Numbered from the stretch's first letter, positions 1-7,759 are shown. The stretch is DNA of 11,870 bases from CAMLLJ01 sp035759585 (GCA_035759585.1 DASTUP010000248.1:1-11870), one strand, 5' to 3'. The notes: generated by a model from the letters alone, not told the origin. A program made the numbers and translations.

Positions 1-2
1 GC

Positions 3-1811
3 GGACTCACGCTCACCGGCAACGACATCTCGCACAACTGGCGGCCGAGGCTGTACAGCGGGATCGAGCGGGAATCGCTGGTGGACTGGCTCTCCTACCA
101 TAAGAACGAAAATGACGAATGGCTCCGCTACGGCGCGGCCATCTACCTCGCCGGCGTCGAAGGCGGCGAGATCCGCGACAACGTCGTGCGCCAGGGCATG
201 AACGGGCTCCTCATGACACGCTCGAGCCGGGTCAGGATCTGGAACAACGATTTCTCCTTCAACTCCGGGCTCGGCATCGGCCTCTACCGCTCGTCGCACA
301 GCTTCATCGCGCACAACCGCGCCGACTGGAACGTGCGCGGCTACTCGCACGGCTTCTACAACCGCGGCCAGGACTCGGCGGCGCTCCTCATGTACGAGCA
401 GAGCTCGCACAACGTCGTCGCCTTCAACTCGATGACCCACTCGGGTGACGGCCTCTTCCTCTGGGCCGGCCAGCACACGATGGACACGGGCGAGGGCGGC
501 GCGAACGACAACCTCTTCTACCGGAACGACTTCTCCTTCGCGCCGACGAACGGGATGGAGGCGACGTTCTCGCGAAATGCGTTCGTGGCGAATCGGGTCG
601 AAGGCTCATGGCACGGCCTCTGGGGTGGCTACTCGTTCGAGTCGGTGATCCTCGGCAACGAGTTCAGCGACAACGTCGAGGCCATCGCCATCGAGCACGG
701 CCAGCAGAACCGCGTCGCGGGCAACACGTTCGATGGCGACACGACGGCGATCCACCTCTGGTGGAACCGCATCGAGCCCTCGGACTGGGGCTACCCGAAG
801 CACCGCGACACGCGCTCGCGCGAGTACGTTGTCGACGCGAACACATTCCGAGGGAATCGCGTCGCACTGCGGGTGCGAGACACCCAATCGCTGCTCTTCT
901 GCTGCAACGCACTGACCGGCGTTGACTCGGCAATCGTGGCGAAGGGAGACACCGCGGGCCTCCGCACTCCTGACTCCACTGCCGCATTCGCGATTCCGGA
1001 ACGATTCACGGTCGAGCCGCTCGCGGAGGGCCGCGACGTACTCGCTGCCCCGGATATTCGCCGCGGGCGCGATGCGATCATCGTGGACGAATGGGGACCG
1101 TACGACTGGCGAAGCCCGAAGCTCTGGCCCGTCCGGCGGTCGGATACGACGCCGCTCGCGCTTCGCGTGCTCGGACCTGCGGGAGACTGGCGGGTCGCGG
1201 GCCGGGAGGGAATCGCGCTCCTCTCCGTCTCGGAAGGCGCGGTAGAGGACACGTTGATCGTCACCCCAGCCGCGGGCCGAGAGAACGACTTCAGTGTGGA
1301 GCTCGAGTATCGCGGAGCGGCGACGGTTTCCCGCTTCGGCGACAGCGTGCCGGCAGGGAGGCCAGTGAGATTCGGCTGGGAGCGATACCGGCCGAGCGCC
1401 ACCTGGACCGTGAGGTTCGTGCCGCTCGACTCTGCAGCGGCGACGCCGTCCGATACGGCGATGGTGGCGTCGCTTCTCCGGCGGACGGAGGCGGCGGGAC
1501 TCGACACCGCCCGCCTCGACCTGATGTGGTATCGGCCGCCGGTGAAGGAGATCCCGCAGGCGCACGTGCTCACCGAGGCGACCGCTTCGATCCGGCTCGG
1601 TCGCGGCCGCTACCGCCTTCGCACCATCGCCGACGACGCGATTCGCGTCTACGTGGATGGGCGGCTGCTCATCGACGACTGGACGCCCGGCGAGTCCCGC
1701 GTCCGCGAGACCCTCGTCCCGCTTGGCGGCACGCACGCCATACGCGTCGAGCACCTCCAGCTCGACGGGTGGTACGAGCTTCGGCTTGACATCGAACGGG
1801 CGGACCAGTGA
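3..1811 (+). CDS. Right-handed beta-helix protein with C-terminal PA14-like domain, 5' partial
   Basis: The reading frame is open to the left edge (first full codon at base 3), so the start lies outside; 602 residues are visible. About the first 330 residues are rich in short N-x-F/V/A-type turns such as NRVAGNTFDGD, WNNDFSFN and LGNEFSDN, the signature of right-handed parallel beta-helix proteins (NosD/pectate-lyase-like fold). The last 140 or so residues resemble a PA14 domain, with the stretch YRLRTIADDAIRVYVDGRLL followed by IDDW and a closing WYELRLDI strand. The family fold suggests an exported protein that binds or cleaves polysaccharide, but no catalytic residue can be assigned and the signal peptide is not visible. 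The 3' end overlaps cutC by four bases (GTGA), implying co-transcription and translational coupling. NosD-type annotations mention copper, but nothing in this sequence supports copper binding. The fold call is confident; substrate and activity are unknown. Confidence 0.8.
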   Translation, partial: GLTLTGNDISHNWRPRLYSGIERESLVDWLSYHKNENDEWLRYGAAIYLAGVEGGEIRDNVVRQGMNGLLMTRSSRVRIWNNDFSFNSGLGIGLYRSSHSFIAHNRADWNVRGYSHGFYNRGQDSAALLMYEQSSHNVVAFNSMTHSGDGLFLWAGQHTMDTGEGGANDNLFYRNDFSFAPTNGMEATFSRNAFVANRVEGSWHGLWGGYSFESVILGNEFSDNVEAIAIEHGQQNRVAGNTFDGDTTAIHLWWNRIEPSDWGYPKHRDTRSREYVVDANTFRGNRVALRVRDTQSLLFCCNALTGVDSAIVAKGDTAGLRTPDSTAAFAIPERFTVEPLAEGRDVLAAPDIRRGRDAIIVDEWGPYDWRSPKLWPVRRSDTTPLALRVLGPAGDWRVAGREGIALLSVSEGAVEDTLIVTPAAGRENDFSVELEYRGAATVSRFGDSVPAGRPVRFGWERYRPSATWTVRFVPLDSAAATPSDTAMVASLLRRTEAAGLDTARLDLMWYRPPVKEIPQAHVLTEATASIRLGRGRYRLRTIADDAIRVYVDGRLLIDDWTPGESRVRETLVPLGGTHAIRVEHLQLDGWYELRLDIERADQ

Positions 1812-2485
1812 GGGCCATCCTCATCGAAGCCGCCGTGGACTCGGCGGCGGCCGCGCTTGCGGCGGTCGGGGCGGGGGCGGAGCGGATCGAGCTTTGCGAC
1901 GATCTCGATGCCGGAGGCCTCACGCCGCCAGCGGAGCTCCTCGCCGAGCTGCGGCCGAAGCTCGGCGTGCCGATTCTTCCCATGATCCGCTCGCGCGGCG
2001 GGGACTTCGAATACGACGCCGATGAGCTGGATACGATGATCGCGCAGCTGCACGAACTGCGCGCGCTCGGCGCGGACGGTTTCGTGTTCGGGGCGCTTCG
2101 GGGCGACAGATCGATCGATGCGCCCGCCACATTGCGGGTTCTCGAGGCCGCAGGCGGGCTGCCGGTCGTCTTCCACCGCGCCTTCGACCGCACGCCCGAT
2201 CTGTCCGCATCGCTCCAGGCGCTGATCGGACTCGGCATCGACCGCGTGCTCACCTCCGGCGGCGCCGCACGGGCGCTCCTCGGTGTGGACCGGCTCGCGT
2301 CGCTGATGCGCGAAGCCCGCGGGCGGATCGGCATCCTGCCCGGCGGCGGCATCGACGCCGGGAATGTGCACGAGATCGCCGCGCGCACGGGTGTCACGGA
2401 AGTTCATGCCCGGTGCGGGGCCGATGGGGAGCGGGTGAGGGGAATCGTCCATACCCTCGAATTGCGACGCGGAGCCGGCGGCTGA
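1808..2485 (+). CDS. cutC: CutC family protein (PF03932), TIM barrel
   Basis: A 225-residue protein, slightly shorter than E. coli CutC (about 248). The family motifs appear in order: ERIELCDDLDAGGLTPP (25-41), MIRSRGGDFEY (59-69), GADGFVFGAL (88-97), FHRAFD (122-127), DRVLTSGG (145-152), GGGI (179-182) and EVH near residue 200. It should be a cytoplasmic TIM barrel. The family was named for copper homeostasis, but in E. coli the copper phenotype was later traced to the small RNA MicL in the 3' region of cutC, so the biochemical role is unsettled. The GTG start at 1808 is chosen because it overlaps the upstream stop (GTGA) and puts the N-terminal strand MRAILIEAAV in place; there is no strong Shine-Dalgarno, consistent with coupling. 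The neighbouring beta-helix/PA14 protein hints at a carbohydrate-related setting, which is inference. Confidence 0.9.
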   Translation: MRAILIEAAVDSAAAALAAVGAGAERIELCDDLDAGGLTPPAELLAELRPKLGVPILPMIRSRGGDFEYDADELDTMIAQLHELRALGADGFVFGALRGDRSIDAPATLRVLEAAGGLPVVFHRAFDRTPDLSASLQALIGLGIDRVLTSGGAARALLGVDRLASLMREARGRIGILPGGGIDAGNVHEIAARTGVTEVHARCGADGERVRGIVHTLELRRGAGG

Positions 2486-2502
2486 GGCCGATGGCAGAAA
2501 GA

Positions 2503-2532
2503 CAAGGGCCCGCGCAATCGCGCGGGCCCTTG
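2503..2532. terminator. Bidirectional hairpin terminator between convergent genes
   Basis: Perfect 13-bp inverted repeat, arms 2503-2515 and 2520-2532, with a 4-base loop AATC. It lies 17 bases after the cutC stop and 23 bases before the end of the convergent putative lipoprotein gene. On the - strand the stem is followed by a T-richer tract (TCTTTCTG); on the + strand the tail is weak (GCTGCTTCC). The position and the strong GC stem fit a shared terminator, probably more efficient for the - strand transcript. Confidence 0.8.
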
Positions 2533-2555
2533 CTGCTTCCGGAACCCCGTCCCGT

Positions 2556-3440
2556 TCAGTCCTGCACGAGAATCAGGTACCGCGACGTCCCCCAGAACTG
2601 CTCCGGCGACGAAATCCGCAGCTCGCCGCCGCGGACCTCACCGTCCTCGTCAGCCGCCGCGAGGAACGTCGGGCTCTGGCGCGTCACGATCTTGTACGCC
2701 TTGTCCGCGCGCGGGAGCGTGAGGACGGTGTCGTTCATCCGGTGCACCACCGAGAACGCGGCCGGGTCGAGGTCGCGCGCCGGGAGGAGGCGGGTGCCGC
2801 CGAAGATGAGGAACTTCGAGCCTTCCTTGACCGCGACGCCGCGCTCGATCAGCTCGGCCTGCGTGCCGGCGATGTAGTACACGGTGTTCATCGTGTCCAC
2901 CAGCGCGGCCTTCTCGGTCTCGACGCGGGTGCGCGCGGCCGAGACGGTGTCGAGGTCGGTCCGGAGCGCCACGATCTGCGTGTTCTGGCTGTCGATGATC
3001 GCGGTGTACTCGGCCTGCTGGCGCTCGATGTTGGCCTTCATCTCCTCGATCGTCTTCTGGTACCGATCCACCTGGGCCACGAGGCGCGAGTCGCGGCTCG
3101 ACATCGAAGCGAGGCGCTTCTTGGCGGCCTCGAGGGCCTCCTCGCTCTGCTGGAGACGGGTGATGGCGTCGCGGATCTTGCCGAGGACCACGGTGCGCTG
3201 GTCGTTGGCGCTCGTGGCTCCCTCACCCGCCGTCACCGGATTGGCCCCGAGGTCCCGGACCTTCGCCAGCTCGGAATTGATCGAGCTGACCATCTCGGCG
3301 TTGGCGAGCACCTCGTTCAGGAGGCTGTCCTTCTCCGCGGAAAGCCGCTGGGACTCGGCGAGAGCCGTGTTGAGTTTCTGCTTATCCGCACAGCCCGTGG
3401 TGGCGAGAACGGCGGCGGCAACCAACAGCACCTTGCGCAT
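2556..3440 (-). CDS. Putative coiled-coil lipoprotein with conserved C-terminal domain
   Basis: A 294-residue protein of no named function. The N-terminus MRKVLLVAAAVLATTGCADK is a short signal peptide ending in a lipobox-like LATTGC, with Cys17 as the putative lipidated residue (Thr rather than Leu at -3 makes it atypical). Residues about 21-185 are Ala/Glu/Arg/Lys/Gln-rich heptad-like sequence, predicted as a long coiled coil, with a short break near 64-80. Residues 187-294 form a separate globular domain beginning VYYIAGTQAELIERGV and ending FWGTSRYLILVQD; from memory this resembles C-terminal domains of uncharacterised Bacteroidota lipoproteins. A membrane-anchored periplasmic scaffold is plausible but inferred. 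The ATG start at 3440 is supported by GAGG four bases upstream and by the signal peptide. The gene has its own 139-bp leader with a CRP-like palindrome and ends at the shared terminator. Confidence 0.75.
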   Translation of the reverse strand: MRKVLLVAAAVLATTGCADKQKLNTALAESQRLSAEKDSLLNEVLANAEMVSSINSELAKVRDLGANPVTAGEGATSANDQRTVVLGKIRDAITRLQQSEEALEAAKKRLASMSSRDSRLVAQVDRYQKTIEEMKANIERQQAEYTAIIDSQNTQIVALRTDLDTVSAARTRVETEKAALVDTMNTVYYIAGTQAELIERGVAVKEGSKFLIFGGTRLLPARDLDPAAFSVVHRMNDTVLTLPRADKAYKIVTRQSPTFLAAADEDGEVRGGELRISSPEQFWGTSRYLILVQD

Positions 3441-3551
3441 GTATCCTCACGTCAGACAAGCGCCGGCCCGCCGTCCCCCCGGACGACGTTCTCGTGCGCG
3501 ACAATAGGCTCAGGAGGCGGACGGAACCTATTCGGGAGTCCGGTAGTCCGC

Positions 3552-3567
3552 GGTGACGTACGTCACA
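3552..3567. promoter_or_regulatory. CRP-like palindromic operator upstream of the putative lipoprotein gene
   Basis: The core GTGACGTACGTCAC (3553-3566) is a perfect 14-bp palindrome. Read on the - strand the 16-mer TGTGACGTACGTCACC matches the CRP consensus TGTGA-N6-TCACA at nine of ten defined positions. It lies 12 bases after the deaminase stop and about 112 bases before the putative lipoprotein start. On the - strand a possible -10 element TATTGT (3506-3501) would place the palindrome centre near -65, close to a class I activator position, but no good -35 is seen. A CRP/FNR-family regulator is the inferred ligand. Confidence 0.5.
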
Positions 3568-3579
3568 CTCCCTCCCGGC

Positions 3580-4164
3580 TCAGCCCTCCGGCCTTCTATT
3601 GTATACCGGTCCAGCGCGCTCCCGGTACCGGGCGAGCACGCGGCGAGACTCTTCGCGGAGGATCCCTCCCTCCAGCTCGATCCCCCGCTCGCGCAGGTAG
3701 TCGTGCGACTCCGCGAACACCGGCCCCTCGTCGAAGCCGAGCTCCCGGGCGTCCTCACCCGCCGCCGCGTAGACCACCCGCACCACCCCGCTCCAGAGCG
3801 TCGCGCCAAGGCACATCGCGCACGGCTCGCACGAGGTGAAGAGCTCGTGATCGGCGAGCCCGGGCGCGGCGAGCGTGAACGATCCGACCCGCCGTTGCGC
3901 CAGCATGAACGCGACCATCTCCGCGTGCAGCGTGCAGTTGTCGAGCCGGACCACGCTGTTGACCCCGATGGACACGAGCCGCCCCGACCGCTCGAAGATC
4001 GCCGCGCCGAAGGGGCCGCCGGTGCCGCGGTCGACATTCTCCCCCGCCAGGCGGACGGCGAGTGCCATCCGCTCCTCGTCCGTGCCGTACGCGCGGTCCC
4101 AATCCACGACCTCCGCCGCCCAGGCCGGACAGTCCACGCGGACCTCGCCGACCGGCGCGCTCAC
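3580..4164 (-). CDS. Nucleoside/guanine deaminase family protein (zinc-dependent CDA fold)
   Basis: A 194-residue cytidine-deaminase-fold enzyme. The zinc site is complete: H80-A-E82 (TLHAE, with E82 as the proton shuttle) and P114-C115-A-M-C118 within TSCEPCAMCLGA. GGPFGAAIF (49-57) and GFDEGPVFAE (143-152) resemble Bacillus GuaD-type guanine deaminases more than tRNA adenosine deaminases (TadA), so deamination of guanine to xanthine or of a related purine is the likely reaction, in the cytoplasm. It has about 25 extra N-terminal residues compared with GuaD. The frame stays open far upstream into the neighbouring genes, but the GTG at 4164 is chosen because it overlaps the stop of the upstream transporter gene as GTGA (4161-4164). 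That overlap implies one transcript and coupled translation. Exact substrate is uncertain; the deaminase family call is firm. Confidence 0.85.
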   Translation of the reverse strand: MSAPVGEVRVDCPAWAAEVVDWDRAYGTDEERMALAVRLAGENVDRGTGGPFGAAIFERSGRLVSIGVNSVVRLDNCTLHAEMVAFMLAQRRVGSFTLAAPGLADHELFTSCEPCAMCLGATLWSGVVRVVYAAAGEDARELGFDEGPVFAESHDYLRERGIELEGGILREESRRVLARYRERAGPVYNRRPEG

Positions 4165-4601
4165 CGCGGCCGCTGGATGAGGAAGACACCCGCGATCACG
4201 AGCAGCGCGCCGACGACTCGACCCAGGTCCATCGGGTGCTTCGCGTAGCCGACGAGGCCGTAGTGATCGAGAAAGAGCGAGGCCACCATCTGCCCCGCCA
4301 CGACCGTCGCCACCAGCGTGGCCGCGCCGAGCCTCGGCGTGAGCACCACGGCGACGGCGACGAAGAAGGCGCCGAGGATGCCTCCGGTCCAGTGCCACCA
4401 GAGCGTGCGGCCGAACGCACCCTCGGGTATCGAGAGCCGCGCGGCCGCGATGTAGCCGCCGAGCGCCAGCGTACCTATAAGGAAAGAGACCCCCGCGGCG
4501 AGCACCGGATGACCGAGCGCCCCGCGAAGCTGGGTATTGATGCCGGCCTGAACCGGAAGGACGACGCCGCTCAGCACCGCGAGGAGGAGGAACCAGATCA
4601 T
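4161..4601 (-). CDS. YdcZ/DUF606-family DMT transporter
   Basis: A 146-residue, very hydrophobic protein with about five membrane segments (roughly 2-20, 32-54, 69-88, 93-111, 127-143). Family-typical stretches are PVQAGINTQLRGALG (16-30), VSFLIGTLALGG (38-49), WWHWTGGILGAFF (68-80), TPRLGAATLVATVVAGQ (88-104) and LFLDHYGLVG (109-118). Length fits the half-size members of the drug/metabolite transporter superfamily (PF04657), which usually work as homo- or heterodimers in the inner membrane. Substrates in this family are largely unknown. ATG at 4601 gives a clean first membrane segment, although no Shine-Dalgarno is evident upstream. Its stop overlaps the start of the deaminase gene, suggesting that the pair handles related compounds, for example purines; this is inference. 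Confidence 0.85.
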   Translation of the reverse strand: MIWFLLLAVLSGVVLPVQAGINTQLRGALGHPVLAAGVSFLIGTLALGGYIAAARLSIPEGAFGRTLWWHWTGGILGAFFVAVAVVLTPRLGAATLVATVVAGQMVASLFLDHYGLVGYAKHPMDLGRVVGALLVIAGVFLIQRPR

Positions 4602-4648
4602 GCGGGGCGTGCGAGCATCGGGGCTCCGGGGAGGAGGGGATGCGAATT

Positions 4649-4677
4649 ACGATAGGCGGAAGGGAGCCGGATCGAAA
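4649..4677 (-). promoter_or_regulatory. Possible sigma70-type promoter for the transporter-deaminase pair
   Basis: On the - strand, TTTCGA (4677-4672) and TATCGT (4654-4649) are separated by exactly 17 bases, in the 89-bp gap between the permease-2 stop and the transporter start. Matches to TTGACA and TATAAT are 3/6 and 4/6, so this is weak. It would allow the pair to be transcribed separately from the efflux operon. Read-through from the pump genes is equally possible because no terminator hairpin is seen in the gap. Confidence 0.3.
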
Positions 4678-4690
4678 GGTCGCGCCACGC

Positions 4691-7600
4691 TCAGGCGGGT
4701 GAGGCAGCAGCCTCGGCCGGCGCCTTCGGGCCACGGGCACCCTTGCCGCCGAGCAGCGCGGGGAGGATGAAAAGCGCGCCGATCGTTCCGGCAACCGTCC
4801 CGCCGGTAGTCGCAAGCGCAATCGCGCCGAACAGGCTGTCCGACTCGGTGCCGACCGCGAGCGGAATGAGGCTCGCGATCGTGGTAAGCGTCACGAGCAC
4901 GATCATCCCGGAGCGATCCTCTGCAGCAGAGACCACGTCGGCCACGTCGAGCTTCGGCTTCCCGCCTCCGCCTTCGCGCGCCATCCGGTCGCGGCGCTTC
5001 TCGAGCGCGGCATCCACGAGCAGGATCGCCTGGTTCACCGAGAGGCCGACGACGAGAATCACACCGACCGCCGCCTCCCGGCTGAACGATGCCTTCGCGA
5101 TCCAGAACGCCGCGATGACTCCCGCAAGCGCGAGCGGCAGGCTGAGGAACACCATCGCCGACGCCCACACCGAGTCGAATACCATCGCCACCGAGAGAAT
5201 GACGAGCACCACGCCGATCCCGAAGACGAGCCAGAGCCCCTTCCCGCTGTCGTCCGCGCCCCACGCGAACTCGTCGTCACCGACCCAATACCCCGCGGGC
5301 ACCGAGATCGACGCCATGAACGCCTTGTGCGTCCGCTCGGCGAGCTTCTGCGGGCCGCGGAACTCGTAGCTCACGATGCGGACGTACTGTTGGTCCTCGC
5401 GGCTGATGCTGCTCAGGCCCTCGCGCTCCTCGACGCGCGCCACGTCGCCGATGCGGATCGGCGTGCCGGCGTCGTTCGGGAGGAGCGCGTTCCGGAGGTC
5501 GGCGAGCTGTCGCTCGCGTGTGCCGGCGCTCTTGAGCGTCACCTGGATCTCTTCGCCGCCGATGTCGAGCCGCTGGGCTCCGACGGGCCCGCGCACCTCG
5601 CGCGCGACGGCATTCGCGAAGTCAGCGGCCGTGAGCCCGTTCCGCGCGAGCGCCGCGCGATCCGGCTCGAGCACCACGGTGATGGCGCGCTCGCGGCGGA
5701 AGAAGCTTCCGGCATTGATGTCCACTCCCCTGACGCGCGGGATCCGCTCGAGCCGGCGCTGCAGGTCTTTCGCGAGCTGCTCGACGCCGGCGAACGAATA
5801 GCCGAGGATCTTCACACGATAGCTGGAGATGCCACCGCCTCCGCCTCCACCATAGAAGCCCGGACCGCGCCCCTGCACGGAGACTTGCGCGCCGCCGATG
5901 AGGAGTGCGCGTTGGGTGAGCGCTTCCTGCATTTCGTATGGCAGCGGACCGAGACCCGCGTCCTTTTCGAAGACGACCCGCATGAACGCACCTTCCGGGC
6001 GGCCCTGCGTCGTCACCTCTTCCACGCCCGGCACGCCGACCACGATCGCCTCGAACTCGCGCATGCCGCGGTCGAGGCTCTCGGGATCGGAGCCGCGCGG
6101 AAAGTCGAGACTCGCCGAGAGCGTCGTGCGATCGCCGAAACCGAAGCCGTAGAACGACGACTTCGGCACCTTCTTCACGAATCCCCAGGCGAGCACGCCG
6201 AGCAGCACCGTCGTGAGCGCGAGCGTCACCCAGCGCCAGCGCACGATGCGGCCCACGGTCCTGCCGTACGCCGCGCGCAGCCTCGGCCACCCGGCGCCGT
6301 GCATGCCGTGGCCGGCGCCGAGCGCCGGGATCATGATCACGGCGGAGACGACCGACCAACCAAGGGCGAGTGCAAACGCCGCGGCGAAGGGAATGAACGC
6401 GGCGCGCGCATTCCCCTGGAGATAAAGGAAGGGGAAGAGCACGACGGCGGTGGTGAGCGTCGAGCCGAAGATCGCCGGGAGAATCCGCCGCCCGGCCTGC
6501 GCGCGGCCTTCGACCGTGTCCGGCACCGAGCGGAGCCGCTCGACCACCACGAGCCCGTTCTGCACCAGGATCCCGACGCCCATGCCAAGGCCGGCGAGCG
6601 TGAGGAGATTGGCCGGTATGTCGAGCAGGTAAAGGCCGAGCGCCGTTCCCGCGATGGCGACGGCCGCGCTCCCCATCACGAGCGCCACCGATTTCACGTT
6701 CCGGAGCGTGAGCGCCAGCACGAGCATCACCGCCGCAAAGGCGATGGCGCCCCGGAGCATCAGCTCGTCGAGCTGCTTCTGCAGGTCGACGCTCTCGTCG
6801 CTCTGTATCCCGAGCCGGATGCCGGGCGGGAGCGAGGGACCGAGGCCCGCCATCAGCTCGCGCACCGCCTCGGCCGTCTTGATCGCATCGGCGCCGGGAA
6901 GCCGGGAGATCGAGAGCGAGACCGCGGTCTGCCCGTTGATGCGGTTGAAGTAGCCGCGGTCGTCTTCGTCGAGCCGGATCGACGCGAACTCTCCAAGGCG
7001 ATAGACCCGGCCGCCGGGGCCAACGACAGGAAGATCGGCCAGCTCCTCCAGCGCGCCCGGCTCGTCTCGGAGCACGACACTGCGCTCCGTGGCACCTTCC
7101 CCTTCTTCACCGAGCGCCTGCACGCGCCGTGAATTGGCGAGTGCCGTGTTAAGCGCCTGCGGCGAGATGCCGGCCTGTCGGAGCTGCTGCGCATTGTACG
7201 TGACGGCGACGCCGATCTGCGCCGGATTGTAGCTCGTGGCACTCGCCACGCCCGGCACGGCGCTCACCCTCGGCTCGATCTCCTCGCTCACGATGCGGCC
7301 GAGGGCGCCTGGGGTGTACGGGCCGGTGACGCCATAGCGGAGGAGCGGCGCTTCCTCGAGCTCTTCGGGGGCGTAGTTGCTGAGGTAGGGACTCGAAGCA
7401 CCGGAGGGAAACTCCGGGCGAATCACCTCGAGTCGTTCCATGATGTTGAGTCGCGCCAGCTGGACATCCGTATCGGGCTCGAGATCGATCCGGATCGATG
7501 CGACGCCTTCGCCGGATTCGCTGCTGGTCTTCCGGACCCCACGCACCGACTGAATGACGGCCTCCATCGGTGACGTCAGGTACATCTCGACCAGCTCGGC

Positions 7601-7759
7601 GGCCGCGCCAGGCCATTGCACCTCGATCGAGAGCCGGGGCAGCTCCACCGTCGTGCGCGACGCGAGCGGCAGCCGGGTGAACGCCACGCCTCCGGCCAGG
7701 AGCAGCGCCGCGCAGGTGGCCCAGACGACGGCGGGTCGGTGGGCGGACCAGCTGATCAT
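4691..7759 (-). CDS. RND efflux permease 2 (HAE1/AcrB-like), lacking canonical proton-relay residues
   Basis: A 1022-residue inner-membrane RND permease, near the usual length (AcrB about 1050). Architecture is typical: TM1 (about 10-30), first porter half (to about 330), TM2-TM6 (about 335-480), TM7 (about 510-527), second porter half, then TM8-TM12 (about 842-1003). In TM4 the motif reads GILVQNGLVVVE, so Gln400-Asn401 replace the two aspartates equivalent to AcrB D407/D408. In TM10 the motif LSVNQAILLVD has Asn909 where AcrB has K940. A run of seven glycines lies at 637-643 in the porter domain. It starts 25 bases after the permease-1 stop with no strong Shine-Dalgarno, pointing to co-translation from the same mRNA. 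The family call is firm. The likely role is a subunit of a two-permease pump; self-sufficient proton-driven transport is doubtful from the missing residues. Confidence 0.9.
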   Translation of the reverse strand: MISWSAHRPAVVWATCAALLLAGGVAFTRLPLASRTTVELPRLSIEVQWPGAAAELVEMYLTSPMEAVIQSVRGVRKTSSESGEGVASIRIDLEPDTDVQLARLNIMERLEVIRPEFPSGASSPYLSNYAPEELEEAPLLRYGVTGPYTPGALGRIVSEEIEPRVSAVPGVASATSYNPAQIGVAVTYNAQQLRQAGISPQALNTALANSRRVQALGEEGEGATERSVVLRDEPGALEELADLPVVGPGGRVYRLGEFASIRLDEDDRGYFNRINGQTAVSLSISRLPGADAIKTAEAVRELMAGLGPSLPPGIRLGIQSDESVDLQKQLDELMLRGAIAFAAVMLVLALTLRNVKSVALVMGSAAVAIAGTALGLYLLDIPANLLTLAGLGMGVGILVQNGLVVVERLRSVPDTVEGRAQAGRRILPAIFGSTLTTAVVLFPFLYLQGNARAAFIPFAAAFALALGWSVVSAVIMIPALGAGHGMHGAGWPRLRAAYGRTVGRIVRWRWVTLALTTVLLGVLAWGFVKKVPKSSFYGFGFGDRTTLSASLDFPRGSDPESLDRGMREFEAIVVGVPGVEEVTTQGRPEGAFMRVVFEKDAGLGPLPYEMQEALTQRALLIGGAQVSVQGRGPGFYGGGGGGGISSYRVKILGYSFAGVEQLAKDLQRRLERIPRVRGVDINAGSFFRRERAITVVLEPDRAALARNGLTAADFANAVAREVRGPVGAQRLDIGGEEIQVTLKSAGTRERQLADLRNALLPNDAGTPIRIGDVARVEEREGLSSISREDQQYVRIVSYEFRGPQKLAERTHKAFMASISVPAGYWVGDDEFAWGADDSGKGLWLVFGIGVVLVILSVAMVFDSVWASAMVFLSLPLALAGVIAAFWIAKASFSREAAVGVILVVGLSVNQAILLVDAALEKRRDRMAREGGGGKPKLDVADVVSAAEDRSGMIVLVTLTTIASLIPLAVGTESDSLFGAIALATTGGTVAGTIGALFILPALLGGKGARGPKAPAEAAASPA

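Noticed and set aside
606..1754. A 382-codon open frame on the - strand opposite the beta-helix gene.
   Set aside because: Low-complexity Arg-rich translation, no start context, antisense to a protein with clear fold signatures.
1808..2485. A copper-resistance locus formed by the NosD-like protein and CutC.
   Set aside because: The name-based link is weak: the beta-helix shows no copper ligands, and the CutC copper phenotype in E. coli was attributed to the MicL small RNA.
3472..3485. Small hairpin CGTCC-CCCC-GGACG in the leader of the putative lipoprotein gene.
   Set aside because: Only a 5-bp stem in a GC-rich region; expected by chance and without further regulatory signs.
3503..3532. 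AATAGG...CCTATT inverted repeat in the same leader as a terminator for the deaminase.
   Set aside because: Stem of 6 bp with an 18-base loop and no T-tract; too weak to call.
3580..4821. A 413-codon version of the deaminase with a long N-terminal extension.
   Set aside because: The extension runs through the transporter gene and into permease 2 in another frame and looks like random Arg/Pro/Ala sequence. The GTG at 4164 with its GTGA overlap is a better start.
5327..7132. A 601-codon open frame on the + strand opposite permease 2.
   Set aside because: Its product is Arg/Glu/His/Ala-rich without any recognisable domain, and it lies exactly antisense to a well-supported RND permease. Long antisense frames are expected at this GC content.
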